64,000 nt of DNA from positions 38,483-102,482 of the forward strand of contig NZ_JAPVBI010000004.1 of the NCBI RefSeq assembly GCF_026967925.1, read 5' to 3'. The notes under the pieces were generated by a model. It made no database searches, was not told where the DNA came from, and saw only the letters and a list, made by a program, of their open reading frames with translations. This DNA is from Modestobacter sp. VKM Ac-2985. GTDB taxonomy: Bacteria > Actinomycetota > Actinomycetes > Mycobacteriales > Geodermatophilaceae. A program made the translations under genes and the position numbers. Positions 19,117 to 27,275 of the stretch are shown piece by piece. How positions within the stretch are numbered: the stretch's first letter is position 1; every line of letters begins with the position of its first letter.

Positions 19117-20537
19117 CCTCCCCCGATCCCACCTCCCAGGCCGATCTGCACCCGGAGGTCGACGCGCTCGCCGCCGCCGGACAGGGCTCCGGCATCTTCG
19201 ACGAGCACCACCCGCCCGCCGACGAGCTCATCTCCGACTGCGTGCACTGCGGCTTCTGCCTGCCCACCTGCCCGACCTACGCCCTCTGGGGCGAGGAGAT
19301 GGACTCCCCGCGCGGCCGCATCCACCTGATGAAGATGGGCAAGGAGGGCGCGGTCGAGCTCGACGACACCTACGCGCAGCACTTCGACGCCTGCCTGGGC
19401 TGCATGGCCTGCGTCACCGCCTGCCCCTCCGGGGTGCAGTACGACAAGCTCATCGAGGCGGTCCGGCCGCAGCTCGAGCGCAACCACCGGCGCTCGCTGC
19501 CGGACCGGCTCTTCCGCGGGATGATCTTCATCCTCTTCCCGTACCCGAGCCGCCTGCGGGTGGCCGCCGTCCTCGGGGAGCTGTACCGGCGGCTGGGCGT
19601 GCGCAGCCTGGTGCACCGCACGGGAGCGATCAGGCTGCTGCCCGCGCGGCTGCAGGCGGTCGAGGCGCTGATGCCGCCTGCACAGCTGCGGCACCTCGCG
19701 ACCCGCACCCCGGCGGTCACGCCGGCGGTGGGGACGACGCGGCGCCGGGTCGGCTTCCTCACCGGCTGCGTGCAGCGGGTCTTCTTCGCCGACGTCAACC
19801 AGGCCACCGTCCGCGTGCTCACCGCGGAGGGGTGCGAGGTGGTCGCGCCGGCGTCCCAGCGGTGCTGTGGCGCCCTGAGCGAGCACGCCGGCCGGGAGCC
19901 CGAGGCGCTGCAGCGGGCACGCGAGCTGATCGACGCGTTCGCCGACGCCGAGGTCGACACGATCGTCTCGAACGTGGCCGGGTGCGGCTCCAGCCTCAAG
20001 GAGTACGGCCGGCTGCTGCGGGACGACCCGGAGTACGCCGAGCGGGCCGCCGCCTTCTCCGCCAAGGTGCGCGACGTCTCCGAGCTGCTGGCCGAGCTGG
20101 AGCCGGTCGCACCACGGCACCCGATCGAGGCCCGGGTCGCCTACCACGACGCCTGCCACCTGGGTCACGCCCAGGGGGTGCGCAGCCAGCCGCGGGAGGT
20201 GCTGCGGAGCATCCCGGGCCTGCAGGTCACCGACATCCCCGAGGCGGAGATCTGCTGCGGCTCGGCCGGCATCTACAACCTGGTCAACCCGGAGCCCGCG
20301 GAGGAGCTCGGCCGGCGCAAGGTCGAGCACGTGCTGTCGGTCCAGCCGGACGCGCTGGCCACGGCCAACCCCGGCTGCCTGCTGCAGATCCGCCGCTACT
20401 GGCCGGGGGAACTGCCCATGTTCCACCCGGTCGAGCTGCTGGACGCCTCCATCCGGGGGGTCGACCCGGTCGCGGCCGCCGGGAGCCGGGGCCGGCCCGC
20501 CCTCGACGCCCGGACCAGCGAGCCAGGCACCTTCTGA
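19113..20537 (+). CDS. glcF: iron-sulfur subunit, GlcF type
   Basis: The 474-residue protein carries two 4Fe-4S ferredoxin motifs, CVHCGFCLPTCP near residue 43 and CLGCMACVTACP near residue 93, and two CCG domains (RCCGALSEHAG, ICCGSAGIYNL) typical of GlcF and heterodisulfide-reductase-like subunits. It passes electrons from the flavin subunits to quinone at the membrane. The ATG at 19113 overlaps the glcE stop (ATGA) and follows GGAGAGGA; the open frame runs 21 codons further upstream. It ends 88 bases before malate synthase. Confidence 0.93.
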   Translation: MTSPDPTSQADLHPEVDALAAAGQGSGIFDEHHPPADELISDCVHCGFCLPTCPTYALWGEEMDSPRGRIHLMKMGKEGAVELDDTYAQHFDACLGCMACVTACPSGVQYDKLIEAVRPQLERNHRRSLPDRLFRGMIFILFPYPSRLRVAAVLGELYRRLGVRSLVHRTGAIRLLPARLQAVEALMPPAQLRHLATRTPAVTPAVGTTRRRVGFLTGCVQRVFFADVNQATVRVLTAEGCEVVAPASQRCCGALSEHAGREPEALQRARELIDAFADAEVDTIVSNVAGCGSSLKEYGRLLRDDPEYAERAAAFSAKVRDVSELLAELEPVAPRHPIEARVAYHDACHLGHAQGVRSQPREVLRSIPGLQVTDIPEAEICCGSAGIYNLVNPEPAEELGRRKVEHVLSVQPDALATANPGCLLQIRRYWPGELPMFHPVELLDASIRGVDPVAAAGSRGRPALDARTSEPGTF

Positions 20538-20597
20538 GCCATGCTCGTCCGCAGGGCCCCGCTCGACAGCGCGCCCTGCACCAGCAGATCGACCAGC

Positions 20598-20611
20598 GGG
20601 ACCACGGTCCC
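20598..20611. promoter_or_regulatory. short dyad before malate synthase
   Basis: GGGACC-AC-GGTCCC (6+6) lies 15 bases before the glcB ATG in the 88-base glcF-glcB gap. It could be a small hairpin in the leader or an operator; no function is clear. Confidence 0.25.
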
Positions 20612-20625
20612 GGGATGACGGAGAG

Positions 20626-22866
20626 ATGGAAGTGGGAAGCGTGAGCGATGCACAGGGAACCGGTGGCCTGCAGGTCGACCCGGTGTTGCGGGACTTCGTG
20701 GCCGAGGAGCTGCTCGTCGGCCTGGACCTGGAGCCGGCGTGGTTCTGGGGGACGGTCGCGGACCTCCAGCAGCGGTTCGGCGGGCGGGTCGCGGAGCTGC
20801 TGAGCCGCCGGGACGACCTCCAGGAGCAGATCGACGCCTGGCACCGCGAGCACGGTGCCGGTGACGTGGCGGCGCTGGAGGCCTTCCTCACCGAGATCGG
20901 GTACCTGCTGCCGCAGGAGGAGCCGACCGTCCGGGTCGAGCGCGTCGACCGGGAGATCGCCGAGGTCGCCGGGCCGCAGCTCGTCGTGCCGGCGACCGTG
21001 CCGCGGTACGCCCTCAACGCCGCGAACGCGCGCTGGGGGTCGCTGTTCGACGCCCTCTACGGGACCGACGCGCTGCCGCTGGACCACGAGCTCGCCCGCG
21101 GCTACGACGAACGGCGAGGTGCGCAGGTCATCGCCGAGGCCGACCGGCTGCTCGACCGCCACTTCCCGCTCGCCGAGGGCAGTCACGCCGCCGCCGTCGC
21201 CTACCGGGTGACCGCGCCGGGGGAGCTCGTCGTCGACACCGACGCAGGCACGACCGGGCTGGCCGACCCCGCCCAGTTCGCCGGCCACCGGCCGGGGGAG
21301 GGCGACCGGGCCGCGGCGGTCCTGCTGCGCCGCAACGGGCTGCACCTCGAGCTCACCGTCGACCCGTCGACGAAGGTCGGCGGTCAGCACCACGCCGGCG
21401 TCTCCGATGCCGTGCTGGAGTCCGCGGTCAGCACCATCGTGGACCTGGAGGACTCGGTCGCCACGGTCGACGGCCCGGACAAGGTCGGCGCCTACCGGAC
21501 CTGGCTCGGGCTGCGCACCGGCGAGCTGACGGCGACCTTCGGCAAGGAGGGGCGCGAGGTGACGCGCAGCCTCCACGGCGACCGCAGCTACGTCGGCGCG
21601 GACGGCGAGGAGCTGGTCCTCCCCGGCCGGTCGCTGCTCCTGGTCCGCAACGTCGGACACCACATGCGCCTGGACGCCGTCCGGACCCCCGACGGCGAGC
21701 CGGTGCTGGAGGAGGTCCTGGACGTCCTGGTCTCCGCCGTCGCCGCGCTGCACGACCTGCGCGGCCTGGCGCGCTACACCCACACGCGGGCCGGCAGCGT
21801 CTACATCGTCAAGCCGAAGATGCACGGCCCCGACGAGGTCTCGCTCTCGGTGGAGCTGTTCGCCGCGGTGGAGGAGGCGCTGGGCATGGAGCCGCGGACC
21901 CTCAAGATCGGGATCATGGACGAGGAGAAGCGGACCTCGGTCAACCTCGAGGCCTGCATCGCCCGCGCCGCCGACCGGGTCATCTTCGTCAACACCGGCT
22001 TCCTGGACCGCACCGGCGATGAGATCCACACCGACTTCGAGGCCGGGCCGGTGGTGCCCAAGGGCGACCAGAAGACCTCCACCTGGCTGACCACGTACGA
22101 GGACCGCAACGTCGACGTGGCGCTGCGGGCCGGGTTCGCCGGGCAGGCGCAGATCGGCAAGGGGATGTGGGCCAAGCCCGCCGCCATGCGGGAGATGCTC
22201 GACACCAAGGGCGGGCACCCGCGGGCCGGTGCGAACACCGCCTGGGTGCCCTCGCCGACCGCGGCGACCCTGCACGCGCTGCACTACCTGGAGACCGACG
22301 TCCGCGCGGTGCAGCAGGAGCTGAGCGGGCGCCCGCTCGCCGACCGTCGCGACCTGCTGGTGCCGCCGGTGCTGGCCGACCGCGCCGACCTCTCGGCGGA
22401 CCAGCGGGACCACGAGCTGGAGACCAACGCGCAGTCCATCCTCGGCTACGTGGTCCGTTGGGTCGGCCTGGGGATCGGTTGCTCCACCGTGCCCGACCTG
22501 GAGGGCGCCGGTCTGATGGAGGACCGCGCCACCCTGCGGATCTCCAGCCAGCAGATCGCCAACTGGCTGCACCACGGGATCGTCGACGAGGCGCAGGTCC
22601 GGGCGACCTTCGCCCGGATGGCCGGCCTGGTGGACGAGCAGAACGCCGGTGAGCCGGGCTACCAGCCGATGAGCGCCGACCTGGACGCCAGCCCGTCGTT
22701 CCAGGCGGCCCTGGACCTCGTCTTCTCCGGGCGCCGGGAGCCCAACGGCTACACCGAGCGCGCGCTGACGGTCTGGCGGCAGCGGGCCAAGCAGGCCGAC
22801 CCCGGCCAGGAGTCGACGACCCGCAGCGCGGTGCTCGACGACGAGGCGCCGAGCCCGGCGCCCTGA
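20626..22866 (+). CDS. glcB: malate synthase G
   Basis: The 746-residue protein is full length for malate synthase G, which condenses glyoxylate with acetyl-CoA to malate. It has the N-terminal LQVDPVLRDFVAEELL helix, NAANARWGSLFDALYGTD, the VDLEDSVATVD region, HMRLDAV, IKPKMHGPDEV-like YIVKPKMHGP, and GKGMWAKP. The position after glcDEF gives a complete path from glycolate to malate. The ATG at 20626 follows GGAGAG closely; a GTG at 20641 would also give a plausible N-terminus. It is convergent with garR, with two strong hairpins between them. Confidence 0.95.
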   Translation: MEVGSVSDAQGTGGLQVDPVLRDFVAEELLVGLDLEPAWFWGTVADLQQRFGGRVAELLSRRDDLQEQIDAWHREHGAGDVAALEAFLTEIGYLLPQEEPTVRVERVDREIAEVAGPQLVVPATVPRYALNAANARWGSLFDALYGTDALPLDHELARGYDERRGAQVIAEADRLLDRHFPLAEGSHAAAVAYRVTAPGELVVDTDAGTTGLADPAQFAGHRPGEGDRAAAVLLRRNGLHLELTVDPSTKVGGQHHAGVSDAVLESAVSTIVDLEDSVATVDGPDKVGAYRTWLGLRTGELTATFGKEGREVTRSLHGDRSYVGADGEELVLPGRSLLLVRNVGHHMRLDAVRTPDGEPVLEEVLDVLVSAVAALHDLRGLARYTHTRAGSVYIVKPKMHGPDEVSLSVELFAAVEEALGMEPRTLKIGIMDEEKRTSVNLEACIARAADRVIFVNTGFLDRTGDEIHTDFEAGPVVPKGDQKTSTWLTTYEDRNVDVALRAGFAGQAQIGKGMWAKPAAMREMLDTKGGHPRAGANTAWVPSPTAATLHALHYLETDVRAVQQELSGRPLADRRDLLVPPVLADRADLSADQRDHELETNAQSILGYVVRWVGLGIGCSTVPDLEGAGLMEDRATLRISSQQIANWLHHGIVDEAQVRATFARMAGLVDEQNAGEPGYQPMSADLDASPSFQAALDLVFSGRREPNGYTERALTVWRQRAKQADPGQESTTRSAVLDDEAPSPAP

Positions 22867-22872
22867 CCTGCG

Positions 22873-22902
22873 GCCCGCCGGTCCCCACGGGGACCGGCGG
22901 GC
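22873..22902 (+). terminator. terminator of the glc operon
   Basis: A perfect 14-bp stem (22873-22886 with 22889-22902) has a very tight loop. It starts 6 bases after the glcB stop. Confidence 0.75.
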
Positions 22903-22926
22903 TCCGCACCCAGCCGGACCGACGAC

Positions 22927-22962
22927 GGGGCCGGGCACGGACACCAGTCCGTGCCCGGCCCC
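22927..22962. terminator. bidirectional terminator between glcB and garR
   Basis: A perfect 16-bp stem (22927-22942 with 22947-22962) encloses the 4-base loop ACCA. It lies 5 bases beyond the garR stop on the minus strand and probably serves the convergent garR gene. Confidence 0.8.
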
Positions 22963-22967
22963 GTCCG

Positions 22968-23852
22968 TCAGCTGGTGGTGCTGCCGTCCTGCCCGTTCAG
23001 CTCCTGCGCGAGCTTGAGCAGCGCCGAGTGGTCCAGCTCGCCGTCGCCCCGCGCGACGAGCGCACGCACGAGCTGGGTGACGGCCGCGGTCAGCGGGAGT
23101 GCGAGCCCCTCGGCGGCCGCGCTGTTCTGCACGATCCCCAGGTCCTTGGCGTGCAGGGCGAGGCGGAAGCCCGGCGTGAACGAGCCGTCGAGGAACGCCT
23201 GGCGCTTGCGCTCCAGGACGGTGCTCCCGGCCAGGCCACCGCCGATCACCTGCAACGCGGACGTCAGGTCGGCCCCCTGGGCGCGCAGGAAGACGACGGC
23301 CTCCGCGACCATCTGGATGTTGCCCGCGACGATCAGCTGGTTCGCCGCCTTCACCACCTGCCCGGAGCCCAGCGGGCCCACGTGCACGACGGTCGTCCCC
23401 ATCACCTCGAACAGGGGGCGGGCCCGCTCGACGTCGGCCGCGTCCCCGCCGACCATGATCGACAGGACGCCGTCGATCGCGCCCGCCTCGCCACCGCTCA
23501 CCGGGGCATCGAGCATCGCCACGGTGCCGGGCAGCGCCTCGGCGCGGATGTCGCGGGTGGCGACGGGGTCGATCGTGCTCATGTCGACGAGCAGCGCCCC
23601 TTCGCGGAGGTGCGGACCGATCGTGCTGACGACCGAACGGACGTCGGGTGAGTCCGGCAGCATCGTGATGACGACGTCGGCGGCCTTCGCCGCCTCGACG
23701 GCGTCATCGGTGGCCGCCAGACCTGCCTCCGCGGCGCGGGCCCGACCACGGTCGGAGCGCACCACCCCGGTCACGTCGTGCCCGGCCCGGGCCAGGTTGC
23801 GGGCCATGGGGAGACCCATGATGCCCAGGCCGATGAAGGTGATCGAGCTCAA
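22968..23852 (-). CDS. garR: 2-hydroxy-3-oxopropionate (tartronate semialdehyde) reductase family
   Basis: This 294-residue member of the beta-hydroxyacid dehydrogenase family has FIGLGIMGLPMARNLARAGH at the N-terminus (dinucleotide binding), the substrate motif DAPVSGGEAGA, the catalytic Lys region GQVVKAANQL, and LHAKDLGIV in the helical C-terminal domain. It probably reduces tartronate semialdehyde to D-glycerate, for the glycerate kinase at 35075. 3-hydroxyisobutyrate dehydrogenase is the main alternative. It uses a TTG start, with GAGAGGAG 9 bases upstream. A near-perfect regulon operator at 23935-23950 precedes it. Confidence 0.88.
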   Translation of the reverse strand: MSSITFIGLGIMGLPMARNLARAGHDVTGVVRSDRGRARAAEAGLAATDDAVEAAKAADVVITMLPDSPDVRSVVSTIGPHLREGALLVDMSTIDPVATRDIRAEALPGTVAMLDAPVSGGEAGAIDGVLSIMVGGDAADVERARPLFEVMGTTVVHVGPLGSGQVVKAANQLIVAGNIQMVAEAVVFLRAQGADLTSALQVIGGGLAGSTVLERKRQAFLDGSFTPGFRLALHAKDLGIVQNSAAAEGLALPLTAAVTQLVRALVARGDGELDHSALLKLAQELNGQDGSTTS

Positions 23853-23934
23853 CGTCAGGCTCCTCTCCCGCGCTGGTTGCCCTGCGGGGCGCGGGGTGGT
23901 GGTGGGACGGGCTGCCAGGAGGGCGACCCGTGGT

Positions 23935-23958
23935 TGGCAACCGGTTGTCAGCTACGCT
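23935..23958. promoter_or_regulatory. operator (15/16) and -10 between garR and hydrolase gene
   Basis: TGGCAACCGGTTGTCA at 23935-23950 matches the palindrome TGGCAACCGGTTGCCA at 15 of 16 positions. TACGCT at 23953-23958 is a plausible -10 for the rightward hydrolase gene, so the operator would cover its spacer and -35. It also lies 83 bases upstream of garR and could control both directions. Confidence 0.75.
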
Positions 23959-24089
23959 AGCCGGGAGCACCGGAACCCGCCAGGGTCGCGGGCGGCGAAC
24001 GTCTCGTGGCGTCGGCGGCCGGATCCGGAGCACCCCGGGAGAGCAGCGACGGCAGGTGCCTCGTGGCGGGCGCCGGAGGAGGCAGTGCG

Positions 24090-24872
24090 ATGAGCATCGG
24101 CTACACCGGGGTCCTGGTGACCCGGACGAGCGACCCCTCCGGCGCGGCCGGCACCGTGGTCCTGGTCAACTCGCTGGCCACGACCACGGCGATGTGGGAC
24201 GACGTCGTCCCGGCGCTCGCCGAGCGTTTCGACGTCGTCCGGTTCGACCAGCGGGACCGGGGTGGTCCGGCGGCCCGGGAGCCGTTCTCCCTCGACGACC
24301 TCGTGGACGACGTCGTCGGCGTGCTCGACGAGGTCGGGACGGAGCGGGTGCACCTCGCCGGCATCTCCCTCGGTGGGCTCGTCGCCCTGCGCACCGCCGC
24401 CCGGCGACCCGAGCGGCTGCTGTCCGTCACCGCGATGTGCTGCGCCGCCCGGTTCTCCCGGGAGGTCTGGGTCGACCGGTGCCGGCTCGTGCGGGACGAG
24501 GGCATCGCCCCGATCGTGCCGATGGTCATGGACCGCTGGTTCACCCAGGACTTCCAGGAGCGGCGGCCGGACGTGCTCGCCCGCTACCGGGAGATGCTCG
24601 CGACCACGGACGCCGCGGGGTACGCCCACGCCGGCGACGTCCTGGCCGATGCCGACGTGCGGGACGACCTGCCCCGCATCACGGTGCCCACCCTGGTGGT
24701 CGGCGGCGAGGCGGACACCGCCAACCCGGTCACCGACCAGGAGCTGATCGCCCGTGCCGTGCCCGGGGCGCGGCTGGCGGTCGTCCGGGGGGCGGCGCAC
24801 CTGGCGCCGGTGGCCGAGCCCGCCGAGGTCGCGCGGCTGATCGCCGGTCACGCGACCGCGCACCCCGCCTGA
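24090..24872 (+). CDS. alpha/beta hydrolase, enol-lactonase-like
   Basis: The 260-residue alpha/beta hydrolase has the nucleophile elbow GISLGG, an acid residue region VVGGEADTANPV and His in GAAHLAPVAEP. The overall pattern (VLVNSLATTTAMWDD, FDQRDRGGP) resembles 3-oxoadipate enol-lactonases. No aromatic pathway genes are nearby, so a sugar-acid lactone is an attractive substrate, but that is inference. The ATG at 24090 follows GGAGGC; the open frame extends 28 codons upstream towards the promoter. It is divergent from garR with a shared regulon operator, and convergent with the LacI gene 12 bases away. Confidence 0.8.
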   Translation: MSIGYTGVLVTRTSDPSGAAGTVVLVNSLATTTAMWDDVVPALAERFDVVRFDQRDRGGPAAREPFSLDDLVDDVVGVLDEVGTERVHLAGISLGGLVALRTAARRPERLLSVTAMCCAARFSREVWVDRCRLVRDEGIAPIVPMVMDRWFTQDFQERRPDVLARYREMLATTDAAGYAHAGDVLADADVRDDLPRITVPTLVVGGEADTANPVTDQELIARAVPGARLAVVRGAAHLAPVAEPAEVARLIAGHATAHPA

Positions 24873-24884
24873 CGGGGGCGGGGG

Positions 24885-25949
24885 TCAGCCGCGCGGGGGC
24901 GCGGTGGAGCCGCGGAGCACGAACTCGGTCGCCAGCGGTGTGCGGCGTCCCTCCTCGCCCTTCTCCACGGCCGCGATGAGCCGGCGGGCGGCCTCGTCGC
25001 CGACCAGGCCGAGCGGGGTGCGGATCGTGGTGAGCGGGGGAGAGGTGAAGTCGGAGCCGAAGATGTCGTCGAAGCCGATCACGCTGAGCTCCTCGGGCAC
25101 CCGGACGCCGCCGTCCCGGCAGGCCTTGAGCAGCCCGGTGGCCATGAGGTCGTTGTAGGCGAGCACGGCCGTCGCGCCGGAGTCGCGGATGCTCTGCAGT
25201 GCGGCTTGTCCGCCCTGCAGCGTGGGCTCGCCCGGCCCGATCTCCACGATCGTCATGCCTCGCTCACCGGCAGCCGCGGCGAGCGTGCGGCCGCGCAGTC
25301 GGCTCATCCACGAACCCGAGGGGCCGGCCAGGTAGGCGATCGACCGGTGTCCCTGCTCGGCGAGGTGGTCGAGCGCGGCGCGGATGCCCGGGACGACGTC
25401 CGGGACCACGCCCGGGATGCCACGGACCTTGCGGTTCACCACGAACAGCGGCTTGCGCTCGGCCAGGGCTCGGATGTCGGCGTTGTCCAGCCGGGTGGCG
25501 ACGAGGACGAGGCCGTCGACGGAGGCCAGGAGGCGCTGTGCCGTCTCGTTCTCGAGGTCGGCCGACTCCTGGGACTCGGCGAGGATGAGGATGTAGCCGC
25601 GACCGGCTGCCACCCGTTCGACCCCGCGCACCAGGTCGAAGTACACCGGGTTGGTGATGTCGGACAGGATCAGGCCGACCGTGTGCGTCCGGCCGGTCGG
25701 CAGCGCTCGCGCCATCGGGTTGAGGCGGTAACCGACCGCGTCGGCGACCTCGCGGATCCGCTTCTCGGTGTCGGCGCTCAGTCGCCCGGGGTTGTTCAAC
25801 GCGCGGGAGACGGTCGAGGGACTGACCCCGCTCAGGCGGGCGACGTCGTAGATCGTGACGGGTCCGCGCGCGCGGCCGGCCGACGTCCCGGTGCCGTTCT
25901 GTCTCTCCGTCACACCCGTCCGTCCCGGCCGCTCGGGCCCGCACGACAC
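24885..25949 (-). CDS. LacI-family regulator of the uronate/hydroxyacid regulon (1)
   Basis: A LacI/GalR repressor of 354 residues from the GTG at 25949; a GTG at 25913 (VTERQNG) would shorten it by 12 residues and neither has a strong ribosome binding site. The HTH is TIYDVARLSGVSPSTVSRAL near residue 32, with hinge region NPMARALPTGRTHTVG, followed by a sugar-binding-type domain. Its HTH resembles that of the LacI gene at 53814 (TIYDVARAAGVAPSTVSRAF). It is divergent from a 2-hydroxyacid dehydrogenase gene with two regulon operators between them, so it is a strong candidate for reading those sites. Effector unknown; a uronate or aldonate is plausible. Confidence 0.88.
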   Translation of the reverse strand: MSCGPERPGRTGVTERQNGTGTSAGRARGPVTIYDVARLSGVSPSTVSRALNNPGRLSADTEKRIREVADAVGYRLNPMARALPTGRTHTVGLILSDITNPVYFDLVRGVERVAAGRGYILILAESQESADLENETAQRLLASVDGLVLVATRLDNADIRALAERKPLFVVNRKVRGIPGVVPDVVPGIRAALDHLAEQGHRSIAYLAGPSGSWMSRLRGRTLAAAAGERGMTIVEIGPGEPTLQGGQAALQSIRDSGATAVLAYNDLMATGLLKACRDGGVRVPEELSVIGFDDIFGSDFTSPPLTTIRTPLGLVGDEAARRLIAAVEKGEEGRRTPLATEFVLRGSTAPPRG

Positions 25950-26017
25950 GGGACGCCCGGCGGCATGCGCACTCGGAGGTCGGCCCGATCGTCGGGCCGG
26001 GGGCGAGCATACCGATC

Positions 26018-26033
26018 TGGCATCCGGTTGCGG
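26018..26033. promoter_or_regulatory. regulon operator near the LacI gene
   Basis: TGGCATCCGGTTGCGG matches TGGCAACCGGTTGCCA at 13 of 16. It lies 69 bases upstream of the LacI start and fits autoregulation. Its centre is 76 bases from the next site. Confidence 0.6.
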
Positions 26034-26093
26034 ATGTCCAGATGGCGGACTCCACCCGGCACGGCAGGTGCCGCGGGCTGTTCAGTCACAGAT

Positions 26094-26109
26094 TGGCAAC
26101 CGGTTGACA
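26094..26109. promoter_or_regulatory. regulon operator before the 2-hydroxyacid dehydrogenase gene
   Basis: TGGCAACCGGTTGACA matches the palindrome at 15 of 16. It lies 92 bases before the dehydrogenase start. A further half-site (GTTGCCA) follows near 26122-26128. Confidence 0.72.
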
Positions 26110-26200
26110 GGCTCGTGTGACAGTTGCCACACTCGGCTTCGGACATCCCGTTCCGGCGTTCCGTGCCGGTGGGGAACCCGAGTCAGAGGAGTCGTCCCCG

Positions 26201-27208
26201 GTGGATGCTGGTCCAGGCCCGCGCGACATCCGGACCGTCCTCGCGACGGTCTTCTTCCAGCCCGACGAGGTGGAACAACTGCGTCGCGCCTTCGCGCCGG
26301 CGGAGTTCCTCCACCTCAGCCCAGGCGACACCGAGGGCATCGCCCGTGCGCTGGAGAAGGCCGACGTGGCGGTGCTCTGGGGTGACCTCGACGAACGTCA
26401 CCTGGCGGCGCCGGAGCTCCGCTGGGTCCACTGCGACCACGCCGGCCTCACCCGGTCGGCCCGGCCGGAGGTCTTCGAGAAGGGCCTCGTCGTCACCGGG
26501 TCCGCCGGTCGCTCCGCCCCGGCGCTGGCCCAGCACGCCTTCTACTTCGCCCTGGCGCTCAGCTTCGACGCGCGCGGGCTCCTGGAGATGCAGTCCACCC
26601 GTCAGTGGCGGGGTCCTGTCGGCTACGAGAACCGGCTGGCGCTGTACGGCAAGACCCTGGGGATCGTCGGGTTCGGCAAGACCGGCCGGGCGATGGCGCT
26701 GCTGGGCAAGGCCTTCGGCATGCGGGTGATCGCCTACCGCCGCCGGGCCGACGAGGACGCTCCCGGCGTGGACCGGCTGCTCGCCACGGATGCCGGGGAC
26801 ACCCTGGACCCGCTGCTCGAGGAGTCCGACGTGATCATGCTCGCCGCCCACCTGAGCGACGAGACGCACCACCTCTTCTCCACCGAGCAGTTCGAGCGGA
26901 TGAAGTCCAGCGCCTACCTCATCAACCTGGCCCGCGGCGGCATCGTCGACCAGGACGCGCTGGTGGCGGCGCTGCACAGCGGCGCCATCGCCGGCGCCGG
27001 CCTCGACGTCGCCGACCCCGAGCCGCTGCCGCCGGAGTCCTCGCTGTGGGACGCGCCCAACGTCCTGCTCACCCCGCACATGACCCCCCGACTGCCCGAC
27101 CGCACCGCCCGGTCGATCGAGGTGATCGTGGAGAACATCCGGCGGTACCGCAGCGGCGAGCCGCTGCTGAACGCGCTCACCCCGCGCGACGTCTACACCC
27201 CCCGCTAG
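26201..27208 (+). CDS. D-isomer-specific 2-hydroxyacid dehydrogenase
   Basis: The 335-residue NAD(P)-dependent enzyme has the fold of phosphoglycerate and hydroxypyruvate reductases. The cofactor motif is GIVGFGKTGRAMA, with catalytic Arg in INLARGGIVD, Glu in the DVADPEPLPPESSLW segment and His in LLTPHMT. It would interconvert a 2-oxoacid and a D-2-hydroxyacid, perhaps hydroxypyruvate/glycerate or glyoxylate/glycolate. The GTG at 26201 was chosen because GAGGAG lies 9 bases upstream and the conserved region starts there; a longer open frame from 26117 would begin close to the operator. The binding lipoprotein gene follows 67 bases later. Confidence 0.87.
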   Translation: MDAGPGPRDIRTVLATVFFQPDEVEQLRRAFAPAEFLHLSPGDTEGIARALEKADVAVLWGDLDERHLAAPELRWVHCDHAGLTRSARPEVFEKGLVVTGSAGRSAPALAQHAFYFALALSFDARGLLEMQSTRQWRGPVGYENRLALYGKTLGIVGFGKTGRAMALLGKAFGMRVIAYRRRADEDAPGVDRLLATDAGDTLDPLLEESDVIMLAAHLSDETHHLFSTEQFERMKSSAYLINLARGGIVDQDALVAALHSGAIAGAGLDVADPEPLPPESSLWDAPNVLLTPHMTPRLPDRTARSIEVIVENIRRYRSGEPLLNALTPRDVYTPR

Positions 27209-27275
27209 CCGGCCGCGCCGCAACGGCGGCGCGGCCGTGCCCCGACACCCGCTCGTGTGCGTCAAAGGAGACCTC

